Source of the DNA: a bacterium
Lineage (GTDB): Archaea; Nanoarchaeota; Nanoarchaeia; Woesearchaeales; UBA10216
Length of the DNA stretch: 7,279 nt
NCBI GenBank assembly: GCA_024206195.1
Contig: JAAGZO010000999.1
Span: 1 to 7,279 of the forward strand
Direction of reading: 5' to 3'
Notes under the pieces: model-generated
Seen by the model: the letters and a program-made list of their open reading frames with translations, nothing else
The model's database searches: none
What the model was told of the DNA's origin: nothing
Position numbers and translations under genes: made by a program
Shown here: positions 1 to 5,539 of the stretch, piece after piece
Numbering within the stretch: the stretch's first letter is position 1
Layout: every line of letters starts with the position of its first letter

Positions 1-1975
1 CTGATGTAGCTGTTCCTGTTACGTCAGTTATGTCTGCTTCGTTGTCAGTGTTTGCTGTAAAGTTAACATATACAACGTTTCTTTGGTCGTCTTCGTCCTC
101 AGGTGTTGTTATGGCAAACTGTGGTGGTGAGAATGTCTTTGTACTCATCTGAGTATCGCCTCCACCAGTACCGTTGTTGTGTGTTGCTAAGTCAGGCAGT
201 GTAATATATGCCTCGTTTGAGGTATATATTGTTGCTGGTGTGTCGCCATAGTCACCATCGCCGTTCATGTCAACCTGGATTGTTCCGTTGGATTCCTCGC
301 TTGACAGAGACACTTGGAATGTGTTACCGTCAACGATTAGGTTACCAGTTAGGCTTGCATATGAAACCTCAAACTGCTTTCCTGAACCAACATCCTTTAC
401 CTTAAGGACACCCTCGTTGTCTGTTGCGTTGCTTCCGGTTGTTATAGACTTAAACTGCATTATTCTGGAATACTTGTTCTTGTTTATAAGGAAGAATTCC
501 TCATCTCTTATCTCTGTTGCTTCTCCAATAACAAGAGCTTTTAGTGCAGTTCCTGTCCATCGTCCTAATCTGAAGTTGTAATCGCTATCAACCCAACCAG
601 CTGTACTGTTCATTGCAAGGATGTACTCGTTGTAATCAACGCCAGCCTTGTTCTTGAACTGTAGTCTGTAGTTGTTTGCTCCATCGGATACGAACTTTAC
701 TTCCTCTGGGTTGTCTTCAGTTAGTCCTTCATACTTGTAGTCAAAAGCGTTTAGGAAGAATACTCCTGATTCGCTTTCAACAGCATCAGCGATTGCAGCT
801 GCGCTCTCGCCTGCTCCTACATAAAGGTCTTCTGAAGGTTCATACCAAACTTTGATAGAGCTTATCTTAACATCTGCGCCAGCAGCTGTTCCGCCGTCTG
901 CTGATGTTATGATATCAACCTTAACACTGCTTGAGTCCTCAGAGCCAATTGTAACTGCTCCGCCAACGCCTTCTGTCTGTGTTGATGTGTCAGCAAGCAC
1001 GATCTTGTCTGCGCCGAGGTCGAATTGTACTCTTCTAACTCCGCCTGCAAACTCTTGTGCCATGATGTCAACAACACCGATTTCTGTTCCGTCAGCTAGT
1101 CTATATGTCTCTGTCTCAGCAAGTGCAGGGTCTGTAACTTCTCCTTCAACAGTGAACTTACAGTCTGAACTTCCTACGTAGTCAAGTTTAACTTCGTAGT
1201 CCTTACCGTTTAGTGTGTAGGTCTTTGTTTCTCCTTCATCAAGTGTGTCTGAAACAGAACCTGCCATAAAGGTAAGTGATACACTGTTTGTTGCTGAGTG
1301 GTCTGCTCTTAGTATACTATACTCTTTACCAAGCAATGTTATTTTCTTTCCACGTAGGTCATTCAGGAAACTGCTTCCTGCTGCATCGTGGTCAGACTTT
1401 AATGCTGGTGTAAAAGATATAGTGTAGTTGTACGCAGCTTGTGGTGACTGTAGTAGCTTTAGATATGCTTCTGGTGTCTCATCATCGTGGACATCTGCCG
1501 AGTTGGATGAGTCCTTTGCATATACAATTGTTGCTGTTGGTAGCCCCAATACCTGTGTGTACTTGAAGGTTCCATACTCGTTTGAGATTGAACCGTCCTC
1601 AAGTGCAGCTAGGTCTGCGCCTGTAACAGATGAGGTAATGCTGTTTACAGCTTCGCTGAATTCGAAGTTGTTTGTTGCTTCCTCAATCTTTTTGGAGTCA
1701 CCAGTCATTGTAACTGATGTTCCAGCGCCTGTTGCTACGCTCTTCTGTACCTTAGCAGAGTATTGCATGCTTGTTGCAATGTCAATCGAACCTATAACGT
1801 CGTTGACTTCTGCTTGGTCACCAACTACCAAGAATGCATTAAACGCGCCGTCTTTTACAAACGGTGCAGGGTAGTTAGCCAAATCTGCTGCGGCTGTTGC
1901 ACTCAATAGAGTAGCTCCAACCATTGTAGCACCTGTTCCAAGTGCCATCATTTTCTTAATTGTCTTTCTTAACAT
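1..1975 (-). CDS. S-layer protein precursor, N-terminal 658 codons (C-terminus off the left edge)
   Basis: The frame is open without interruption from the ATG at 1975 to the window edge. Residues 1-30 are a signal peptide: a basic start (MLRKTIKK), a hydrophobic Met/Ala/Gly/Leu core and a likely cleavage after TAAA at about 30/31. The mature start (YPAPFVKDG at 35-43, then VVGDQAEVNDVIGSIDIA at 50-67) matches the N-terminal domain of archaeal S-layer proteins. Recurrent GKxY strands (GKEYSIL at 216-222, GKDYEVKL at 257-264) are typical of their beta-rich domains. There are six N-glycosylation sequons (N183, N456, N516, N563, N601, N638), one cysteine (C272) and a dockerin-like Ca2+ loop, DMNGDGDY, at 569-576. 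Acidic composition and strong preference for AAC, GAC, TAC and ACA/GCA codons suggest very high expression. The product would form the outer protein lattice. The start is fixed by the Shine-Dalgarno GGAGGTG 5 nt upstream. The family call is firm; the C-terminal anchor cannot be seen. Confidence 0.93.
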   Translation of the reverse strand, partial: MLRKTIKKMMALGTGATMVGATLLSATAAADLANYPAPFVKDGAFNAFLVVGDQAEVNDVIGSIDIATSMQYSAKVQKSVATGAGTSVTMTGDSKKIEEATNNFEFSEAVNSITSSVTGADLAALEDGSISNEYGTFKYTQVLGLPTATIVYAKDSSNSADVHDDETPEAYLKLLQSPQAAYNYTISFTPALKSDHDAAGSSFLNDLRGKKITLLGKEYSILRADHSATNSVSLTFMAGSVSDTLDEGETKTYTLNGKDYEVKLDYVGSSDCKFTVEGEVTDPALAETETYRLADGTEIGVVDIMAQEFAGGVRRVQFDLGADKIVLADTSTQTEGVGGAVTIGSEDSSSVKVDIITSADGGTAAGADVKISSIKVWYEPSEDLYVGAGESAAAIADAVESESGVFFLNAFDYKYEGLTEDNPEEVKFVSDGANNYRLQFKNKAGVDYNEYILAMNSTAGWVDSDYNFRLGRWTGTALKALVIGEATEIRDEEFFLINKNKYSRIMQFKSITTGSNATDNEGVLKVKDVGSGKQFEVSYASLTGNLIVDGNTFQVSLSSEESNGTIQVDMNGDGDYGDTPATIYTSNEAYITLPDLATHNNGTGGGDTQMSTKTFSPPQFAITTPEDEDDQRNVVYVNFTANTDNEADITDVTGTATS

Positions 1976-1980
1976 CTAAA

Positions 1981-1987
1981 CACCTCC
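1981..1987 (-). promoter_or_regulatory. Strong Shine-Dalgarno of the S-layer gene
   Basis: Read on the minus strand this is GGAGGTG, complementary to the archaeal 16S rRNA 3' end (CACCTCC), with 5 nt (TTTAG) before the ATG. It fixes the start codon and shows that the mRNA has a leader, unlike most other genes in the window. Confidence 0.88.
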
Positions 1988-2012
1988 GTGTTTTCTTTTT
2001 TTGTTTACTCTA

Positions 2013-2020
2013 ATTTTATA
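2013..2020 (-). promoter_or_regulatory. TATA-like element nearest the S-layer start
   Basis: The minus strand reads TATAAAAT, with its centre about 40 nt upstream of the ATG. If used, initiation would fall near 1990 and leave a leader of about 15 nt that still contains the Shine-Dalgarno. The upstream bases (GGGCTC) are a poor BRE, so it is weaker than the element at 2059-2071. It could be just an AT-rich part of the leader. Confidence 0.3.
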
Positions 2021-2034
2021 GAGCCCTGAGGCTC
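2021..2034 (-). repeat. Perfect 5-bp inverted repeat (GAGCC-N4-GGCTC) in the S-layer leader
   Basis: The stem GAGCC/GGCTC with a 4-nt loop (TCAG on the minus strand) is GC-rich in an AT-rich leader. The TATA at 2059-2071 predicts initiation near 2038, which would put this hairpin within a few nucleotides of the mRNA 5' end. That is the position where stem-loops stabilise abundant mRNAs in bacteria. Confidence 0.5.
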
Positions 2035-2058
2035 GTTTACCCAGCAAAACTACCGATC

Positions 2059-2071
2059 CTATTTAAAGTTT
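2059..2071 (-). promoter_or_regulatory. Candidate main BRE/TATA promoter of the S-layer gene
   Basis: The minus strand reads AAACTTTAAATAG, preceded by CGC. This is a good archaeal BRE (CGCAAA) followed by a TATA box (TTTAAATA). Initiation about 26 nt downstream (near 2038) gives a leader of about 60 nt, ending in the strong Shine-Dalgarno. It is one of three possible promoters for the gene. Confidence 0.55.
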
Positions 2072-2179
2072 GCGGTGTGAGCGTAGTCTAAAACATATAC
2101 TTCGCAGCACATGTTTGTACTATGTCTAACGTATTTAACTCTATAGTTTCACCAGTTTGACTATTTACTGTCATGAATA

Positions 2180-2196
2180 ATTTATAAACTTTTCTC
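2180..2196 (-). promoter_or_regulatory. Distal BRE/TATA element, nearly symmetric (TTTATAAA)
   Basis: The minus strand reads GAAAAGTTTATAAATTA, very close to the S19e promoter of this window (AAAAAGTTTATAAATAG). It could add a long-leader promoter (about 180 nt) to the S-layer gene. The core TTTATAAA is its own reverse complement, so it could also act on the plus strand. Initiation there would fall near 2210, exactly at the first hairpin of the repeat cluster. Confidence 0.4.
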
Positions 2197-2210
2197 TACT
2201 ACAGGATATA

Positions 2211-2246
2211 CTTTTTGGGCGTTTTACCGTCTATAGCCCAAAAAAG
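2211..2246. repeat. Inverted repeat TTTTTGGGC-N15-GCCCAAAAA
   Basis: The arms 2212-2220 and 2236-2244 match perfectly over 9 bp; a tenth pair (C2211-G2246) forms if one A is bulged. The 15-nt loop (2221-2235) contains TTTTACCGTC, the exact reverse complement of GACGGTAAAA at 2323-2332. Both arms contain a T or A run, so on either strand it could be a terminator-like hairpin, an operator or part of a structured RNA. Confidence 0.65.
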
Positions 2247-2256
2247 TCATATATGA
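2247..2256. repeat. 10-bp perfect palindrome TCATATATGA
   Basis: It directly abuts the right end of the 2211-2246 inverted repeat. It is a fully symmetric, AT-rich site. It could be an operator half of the cluster or chance in AT-rich DNA; no binding protein can be named. Confidence 0.35.
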
Positions 2257-2302
2257 ATGATTACTCGAGAAGAGTTAATTCAGACGGATTTTTCTTTTCC
2301 GA

Positions 2303-2323
2303 CGAGAGAAAAAATTACTCTCG
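2303..2323. repeat. Perfect 6-bp inverted repeat CGAGAG-N9-CTCTCG
   Basis: The arms 2303-2308 and 2318-2323 flank a 9-nt AT-only loop. The last base of the right arm begins GACGGTAAAA (2323-2332), which is complementary to the loop of the 2211-2246 hairpin. The two hairpins could therefore be joined by a loop-to-tail (pseudoknot-like) pairing. Confidence 0.5.
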
Positions 2324-2372
2324 ACGGTAAAAGCGGTTTTGTTTTGAGAAAAAATTCATCGACAATAAAAGC
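2306..2372. repeat. Pair of imperfect direct repeats, about 27-29 bp each
   Basis: Copy 1 (2306-2334) and copy 2 (2346-2372) share GAGAAAAAATT at the left end (2306-2316 and 2346-2356) and TCGAC-NN-TAAAAGC at the right end (2321-2334 and 2359-2372). They differ by a short indel between. Copy 2 ends exactly at the membrane-gene stop codon. On the minus strand each copy gives an ATTTTTTCTC tract, a plausible archaeal T-rich terminator repeated in tandem. Confidence 0.5.
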
Positions 2373-3182
2373 TTAGTTGATCTTGCTATCTTCTAAGTAA
2401 ACATTAAAGATGAAAATATGCTCCCAAACAGATAATACTATCTCTAAAAGAACAAATATTAGGATAAGTATGCCTATTAAAATTAAGATGCCTGTAGATT
2501 GAACTCCATAAACAACCGGATTCATGATCATTTGATAAAGAATGCTAATGCCCAACACAATCAACCAGGTTATTAATGTGTGTTTAAAGTGAACCTTACC
2601 AAAACATGCACCAGCTTCAATTGTTTTTTTGAATCCCTTATTCTTGAAAACCATAGCAACATAGACAAAAAACATCCTTAACATAACCAAGAACACCCAA
2701 TAGATAATGATTACTGCATAGATTGAAATAAATGTCAGATTAGCAAACACATTAGAAAATAGGTTCGCAGACGCAATGGAAAAAAGAGCAAGTAATGGAA
2801 TTGCTATTAAGAGATAATATACTACAGAGATTGCAATAATTCTAAAGAAGTATTTTAGACCATAACTAATCCCTTTTGACAGACTAGTCTTATTACCTAA
2901 GGTTACATCTTTATACATACCATAACTCATACCTGAAAAGAAAACTATAACAAATAATTCTAAGATGAGATAAACAAAGAAAAAAGGGCTGCTAAAAATA
3001 CCACCCGACATTAATGCCCCTCTAGTGAATGTGTGGAAAAAAAGGTCCATAAGATTTGTAAACTGCAAAAATAATGTGAATAGAAGCGCTGAAAAAAAGA
3101 AAGATAACAATTTTGGGACAAACAAAACTGGATTTTTTTTCATCTCTTCCCAACTTTGTTTGAGCTTCTTAATGTAATCCAT
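2373..3182 (-). CDS. Six-helix integral membrane protein of unknown function
   Basis: The 269-aa product has a short amphipathic N-terminus (KKLKQSWEEMKKNPVLFVP). About six hydrophobic segments follow, near residues 20-42, 66-88, 113-138, 152-178, 202-225 and 230-255, and the tail is short and polar. An opening of the form 'W...KNP.LFVP.L' followed by paired helices is shared by several uncharacterised archaeal membrane families (DUF4013/DUF7847-like). I see no catalytic or transport motif, so I assign no function. A loop near 179-201 (FKNKGFKKTIEAGACFGKVHFKH) is the most polar part. The start is supported by a TATA box about 27 nt upstream, implying a leaderless mRNA; no Shine-Dalgarno is present. 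The DNA is AT-rich with many AAT/ATT/TTT codons, in contrast to the S-layer gene downstream. Confidence 0.85.
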   Translation of the reverse strand: MDYIKKLKQSWEEMKKNPVLFVPKLLSFFFSALLFTLFLQFTNLMDLFFHTFTRGALMSGGIFSSPFFFVYLILELFVIVFFSGMSYGMYKDVTLGNKTSLSKGISYGLKYFFRIIAISVVYYLLIAIPLLALFSIASANLFSNVFANLTFISIYAVIIIYWVFLVMLRMFFVYVAMVFKNKGFKKTIEAGACFGKVHFKHTLITWLIVLGISILYQMIMNPVVYGVQSTGILILIGILILIFVLLEIVLSVWEHIFIFNVYLEDSKIN

Positions 3183-3203
3183 ACCTATTTTAATCAGGGA
3201 CTC

Positions 3204-3217
3204 TTATTTAAACTTTA
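3204..3217 (-). promoter_or_regulatory. BRE/TATA promoter of the membrane-protein gene
   Basis: The minus strand reads TAAAGTTTAAATAA. Its centre is about 27 nt from the ATG at 3182, predicting initiation at or 1-3 nt before the start codon (leaderless). It directly abuts the T-run that follows the tRNA. Confidence 0.6.
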
Positions 3218-3219
3218 TG

Positions 3220-3229
3220 AAAAAAGAAG
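3220..3229 (-). terminator. T-rich terminator of tRNA-Leu
   Basis: The minus strand reads CTTCTTTTTT, starting 5 nt after the tRNA discriminator base. A short U-tract without a stem is the usual archaeal termination signal. Confidence 0.5.
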
Positions 3230-3233
3230 TGAA

Positions 3234-3317
3234 TGCGGGGAAGAGGATTCGAACCCCTGTAGGCACTAAGCCACCAGGTCCTAAGCCTGGCCCGATTGGC
3301 CACTCCGGCATCCCCGC
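3234..3317 (-). tRNA. tRNA-Leu, anticodon UAG
   Basis: This 84-nt class II tRNA folds fully. The acceptor is GCGGGGA/TCCCCGC (3317-3311 with 3241-3235). The D-arm contains CCG...CGG. The anticodon stem CCAGG/CCTGG encloses the loop CTTAGGA, giving anticodon TAG, which reads CUA leucine codons. A variable arm (GGC...GCC) and a T-arm AGGGG-TTCGAAT-CCTCT (one G-U pair) follow. The discriminator base is A73 (complement of 3234). The next bases are TTC, so CCA is not encoded and must be added. There is no intron. It has its own promoter and T-run, and lies between two oppositely transcribed membrane-protein genes. Confidence 0.96.
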
Positions 3318-3339
3318 AGCATAATCCCGAGAATAGAGG

Positions 3340-3353
3340 TTCTTTAAAAAGTT
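3340..3353 (-). promoter_or_regulatory. TATA promoter of tRNA-Leu
   Basis: The minus strand contains AACTTTTTAAAGA, with its centre about 29 nt before the mature tRNA 5' end at 3317. That is the expected distance for a short 5' leader. It lies back to back with the promoter of the YIP1-family gene. Confidence 0.5.
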
Positions 3354-3360
3354 ATCGTAT

Positions 3361-3376
3361 AGAAAGGTTTATATTG
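3361..3376 (+). promoter_or_regulatory. BRE/TATA promoter of the YIP1-family gene
   Basis: AGAAAGGTTTATATTG has a purine-rich BRE (AGAAAGG) and TATA (TTTATATT). Its centre is about 29 nt before the ATG at 3400, so the mRNA is leaderless or nearly so. No Shine-Dalgarno is present. Confidence 0.6.
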
Positions 3377-3399
3377 TATCTAAGCTGAAAAAGAAAGAT

Positions 3400-4014
3400 A
3401 TGCCACAAACAAATGAACCCAAGTCTGGTTTATGGAAAAGGCTAGGAACTCTTATTGCAAACCCAAACAGTTTTTTTGACGCGGTTCCAGCAGAGAAAGG
3501 AATTGGAAAAGCGTTTCTCATATTTGTAATAGTTGCTTCAGTCACGACATTAATTAGCGTAATCTTTTCTTTTATGCTATACGGCATTATTGCTCTTTTT
3601 GGAGGAGCAGAAGTTATCCTATCTGCTATCATGAACTCATTTTTTTCGTTTTTATATTTAATAGGAGGAATTTGCATGACTTTTGTAAGTGCCGGAGTGC
3701 TTCATCTGCTTGTTTTAATTTTCAGAGGACAAAGTGGCTATTCAGATACTTACAAAGTATATGTATATAGCATGATACCATTTTTAATCCTACGCTTAAT
3801 TCCCTTTATCGGTTTTATGGCTATATTCTACTCGCTTGTTTTAATGATAATTGGCTTTTCAAGAGTGCATAAAATATCAATAATAAAATCTGCAGCTGTA
3901 TGCCTTATTCCGGTGTTGATAAGTATTGTAATAGTCACAATACTTATTGTTCTATTATTTATTGGGCTGCTCAATCTCTCATCAGAACCTCAGTTATTTC
4001 CTTATATACTATAA
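3400..4014 (+). CDS. YIP1-family integral membrane protein
   Basis: The 204-aa protein matches the prokaryotic YIP1 layout. A cytosolic N-terminus carries the aromatic/NP motif (IANPNSFFDAVPAEKGIGKA, 19-38). Hydrophobic segments lie near 36-68, 76-107, 121-136, 138-156 and 164-190. The hallmark segment is the 'F.G..gY..t..v..YS..P' motif (FRGQSGYSDTYKVYVYSMIP, 108-127). Eukaryotic Yip1 proteins act in vesicle trafficking; the role of the prokaryotic versions is not established, so only the family is assigned. The start is supported by the TATA box about 29 nt upstream. It is divergent from tRNA-Leu, and the next gene on the same strand has its own promoter. Another multi-pass membrane protein sits on the far side of the tRNA, but I see no shared motif between the two. 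Confidence 0.82.
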   Translation: MPQTNEPKSGLWKRLGTLIANPNSFFDAVPAEKGIGKAFLIFVIVASVTTLISVIFSFMLYGIIALFGGAEVILSAIMNSFFSFLYLIGGICMTFVSAGVLHLLVLIFRGQSGYSDTYKVYVYSMIPFLILRLIPFIGFMAIFYSLVLMIIGFSRVHKISIIKSAAVCLIPVLISIVIVTILIVLLFIGLLNLSSEPQLFPYIL

Positions 4015-4027
4015 ATTTAAATATTCC
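4013..4027 (+). promoter_or_regulatory. TATA promoter of the Cys-rich membrane-anchored protein gene
   Basis: AAATTTAAATATTCC overlaps the YIP1-family stop codon. Its centre is about 28 nt before the ATG at 4049, predicting a leaderless transcript. A T6 run (4031-4036) between promoter and start, flanked by CCTA/TAGG, may also end the upstream transcript. Confidence 0.45.
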
Positions 4028-4048
4028 TAGTTTTTTAGGGCGAATCAA

Positions 4049-4456
4049 ATGGAATACAGAAAAAGAAAAAAAGTGATAGGGGCTTCATTTACAGTGCCTT
4101 TTATATATAGTCTGTTGCCTCCCATATTAGTACTCGATCTTTGTGTAGAGATATACCATCGTATCTGCTTTAGAATTTACAGGATACCTACTGTTAAGAG
4201 ATCTGATTATATCAAGATTGACAGGCATAAACTGGAATACTTAACCTGGTTTGACAAGATTAATTGTGCATACTGCGGCTATGCAAACGGGTTTGCCAAT
4301 TATTTAACACAAATAGCAGGCGATACAGAGAAATACTGGTGCGGGATTAAACACCAACAAAAAGAGGGTTTTAACGAGCCTGCACACCACAAGGACTTTG
4401 CCGAGTATGGAGACGAGAAAGCATTCAAAGAAAAGTATTGCAAGAAACGTAGATAG
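4049..4456 (+). CDS. Conserved hypothetical protein, one membrane segment plus putative Zn-binding Cys/His cluster
   Basis: The 135-aa protein has a basic N-terminus (MEYRKRKK), a hydrophobic segment near 12-34 that likely spans or inserts in the membrane, and a soluble C-terminal half. That half contains RSDYIKIDRHKLEYL (51-65), then INCAYCGYANG (71-81) and EKYWCGIKH (94-102). C73, C76, C98 and H102 form a C-x2-C-x21-C-x3-H pattern that could bind a metal. From memory, a family of uncharacterised bacterial proteins shares this layout (inner-membrane anchor, DRHKLxYL, KINCxYCxYxNG, YWCxIKH), so transfer between bacteria and archaea is possible. I recall no name or function for it. It has its own promoter; the ribosomal operon starts separately downstream, so no functional link is implied. 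Confidence 0.8.
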   Translation: MEYRKRKKVIGASFTVPFIYSLLPPILVLDLCVEIYHRICFRIYRIPTVKRSDYIKIDRHKLEYLTWFDKINCAYCGYANGFANYLTQIAGDTEKYWCGIKHQQKEGFNEPAHHKDFAEYGDEKAFKEKYCKKRR

Positions 4457-4470
4457 TATATAATAAACAA

Positions 4471-4485
4471 AAAGTTTATAAATAG
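4471..4485 (+). promoter_or_regulatory. BRE/TATA promoter of the S19e-L31e operon
   Basis: AAAGTTTATAAATAG is preceded by further A residues, giving a strong BRE and TATA. Initiation near 4503 leaves a leader of about 60 nt before S19e. The S-layer gene is the other gene in the window with a leader and a strong Shine-Dalgarno. Confidence 0.75.
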
Positions 4486-4528
4486 GGCGCTTTTCCTGAG
4501 TTACGGTTTAGAGGTTCTGTAGTAATAG

Positions 4529-4544
4529 TTGATTTAATAATCAA
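4529..4544 (+). repeat. Inverted repeat TTGATT-N4-AATCAA in the ribosomal operon leader
   Basis: A perfect 6-bp stem with a TAAT loop ends 8 nt before the Shine-Dalgarno. The stem is weak (one G-C pair per arm). It could be a protein-binding leader hairpin used in ribosomal-protein feedback, or chance. Nothing in it resembles a known ribosomal-protein target that I can name. Confidence 0.35.
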
Positions 4545-4552
4545 AAGATCAT

Positions 4553-4559
4553 AGGAGGA
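4553..4559 (+). promoter_or_regulatory. Shine-Dalgarno of the S19e gene
   Basis: AGGAGGA lies 6 nt before the ATG at 4566, a near-full match to the 16S rRNA 3' end. It fixes the start codon. Confidence 0.85.
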
Positions 4560-4565
4560 CTAATA

Positions 4566-5216
4566 ATGAGCATTGTGTTTGACGTTCCACAGAACGACCT
4601 TATACTGAAGGTTAGCGGTGAACTAAAGAAATTTCCAGAGATAAAAGCACCTGAATGGGCATCATTTGCAAAGACTGGTGCACACAAGGAAAGGCCACCT
4701 GTAGATGAAGAGTGGTGGCACATGAGAGCCGCTGCTATACTAAGAAGCATATATAAGCTTGGACCAATCGGCGTTTCAAAGCTTCGTACAAAGTACGGTG
4801 GCAAGAAAAACCGAGGCGTTAAAGCAGAGAAATTCTACAAAGGCTCCGGAAGCGTTGCAAGAAAAATACTGCAGCAGCTTGAAAAGGCAGGACTTATAAA
4901 GTATGCTGAGAAAGGAGTTCACAAAGGCAGAATCATAACACCTAAAGGTACATCAATACTCGACCGAGCAGCACTTGAACTCGGCGCAAAAAAGACAATA
5001 AGCAAAAAGGTAACAGCACCTGTTAAGGTTGCTGCATCAAAACCTGCTGCTGAAAAGGCAAAACCAGAGACTAAAGAAAAAAAAGAAACTACACCAAAGC
5101 CTAAAGCAGAGAAAAAAACCGAAGAAAAAAAGACTGACGATCCAAAAAAGAAAGACGATAAAGTGCCTTCAACGCACGAACTAGCTAAGAAAAAAGAAGA
5201 AGCTAAGAAAGGTTGA
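4566..5216 (+). CDS. rps19e: Small-subunit ribosomal protein S19e (eS19) with long Lys-rich C-terminal extension
   Basis: Residues 1-140 match archaeal S19e throughout: VFDVPQNDLILKV (4-16), PEIKAPEWASFAKTG (24-38), HKERPPVDEEWWHMRAAAIL (40-59), LRTKYGGKKNRG (73-84), GSGSVARKILQQLEKAGL (93-110) and ITPKGTSILDRAA (124-136). S19e is a winged-helix protein of the small-subunit head that is needed for rRNA maturation. Archaeal S19e is usually about 150 aa. This one has 216, the extra part (about 144-216) being a low-complexity Lys/Ala/Glu/Pro tail that ends in VPSTHELAKKKEEAKK (200-215). A very similar motif ends the L31e tail of the same operon. It is the first gene of the four-gene operon and carries its Shine-Dalgarno. 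The stop TGA is 1 nt before the PDCD5 start. Confidence 0.97.
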   Translation: MSIVFDVPQNDLILKVSGELKKFPEIKAPEWASFAKTGAHKERPPVDEEWWHMRAAAILRSIYKLGPIGVSKLRTKYGGKKNRGVKAEKFYKGSGSVARKILQQLEKAGLIKYAEKGVHKGRIITPKGTSILDRAALELGAKKTISKKVTAPVKVAASKPAAEKAKPETKEKKETTPKPKAEKKTEEKKTDDPKKKDDKVPSTHELAKKKEEAKKG

Positions 5217-5217
5217 T

Positions 5218-5538
5218 ATGTCAGAGCTCGACGAGATAAAAAAGAGAAAGCTTGAAGAACTCAAAAACAATTCGATGGGACAGGCTGAAGAAGAAGCCAA
5301 GATCCATCAACAACTCGAGGCATTGGAAAACATGGTTCGAGGGTGCTTAACAAAAGAAGCACGTGAAAGATACGGCAACATAAAGGCTGCGTATCCTGAA
5401 AAAACCGCACAGGTGCTCCTCATATTGGGGCAGGCGATTCAGGAAGGCAGGGCCAAAACAATTGACGACGAAATGCTCAAGATTGTATTGAAGCAAATCA
5501 CACCAAAGAAAAAAGAATTCAAGATCATAAGGAAATAA
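5218..5538 (+). CDS. PDCD5-family nucleic-acid-binding protein
   Basis: The 106-aa protein is the archaeal homologue of PDCD5/TFAR19. Residues 1-30 are a charged helix (ELDEIKKRKLEELKN). The conserved core has MVRGCLTKEARERYGNIKAA (39-58), YPEKTAQVLLILGQAIQEGR (59-78) and TIDDEMLKIVLKQIT (81-95), and the tail is basic (PKKKEFKIIRK). Archaeal members are small helical-bundle proteins annotated as DNA-binding; their precise role is unclear, but their conserved place next to S19e and L39e suggests a link with ribosomes or RNA. Length is normal and no extra tail is present, unlike S19e and L31e. It starts 1 nt after the S19e stop. A short AAAGG (5208-5212) inside the S19e end can serve as Shine-Dalgarno, consistent with translational coupling. 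Confidence 0.93.
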   Translation: MSELDEIKKRKLEELKNNSMGQAEEEAKIHQQLEALENMVRGCLTKEARERYGNIKAAYPEKTAQVLLILGQAIQEGRAKTIDDEMLKIVLKQITPKKKEFKIIRK

Positions 5539-5539
5539 A

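Larger units (their letters stand above)
1976..2372. other. 397-bp gene-free stretch between two minus-strand genes
   Basis: No credible coding frame occurs here on either strand. It holds the S-layer leader and Shine-Dalgarno, three TATA-like elements, the 3' region of the membrane-protein gene with several minus-strand T6 runs (from 2354, 2314 and 2245) that could terminate transcription, and the repeat cluster at 2211-2372. It is by far the longest non-coding stretch in an otherwise tight window. Confidence 0.7.

Noticed and set aside
208..1874. Five plus-strand open frames of 60-148 codons
   Set aside because: They lie antisense to the S-layer gene, whose frame has a signal peptide, a family match and strong codon bias. 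Their translations are Ser/Leu/Pro-rich mirror products with no recognisable domain or promoter.
2088..2174. 28-codon minus-strand frame (starts MTVNSQTGETIELN) just after the distal TATA
   Set aside because: Transcription from that TATA would start near 2158, downstream of the ATG at 2174. There is no Shine-Dalgarno and no recognisable product.
2279..2362. Possible C/D-box guide RNA on the minus strand (GATGA near 2362, CTGA near 2280)
   Set aside because: The box C fits poorly at its first positions, the boxes are about 80 nt apart, and no convincing internal C'/D' pair is seen.
2211..2372. CRISPR-like repeat array
   Set aside because: There are only two imperfect direct repeat copies with a spacer of about 11 bp and no cas genes, so it is not an array.
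3234..3317. tRNA as attachment site for an integrated element
   Set aside because: No partial copy of the tRNA 3' end, integrase or phage gene is visible in the window.
3369..3677. Minus-strand open frame of 102 codons
   Set aside because: It is antisense to the start of the YIP1-family gene, which has a family motif and a well-placed promoter.
4541..4804. Minus-strand open frame of 87 codons
   Set aside because: It is antisense to the highly conserved N-terminal part of S19e.
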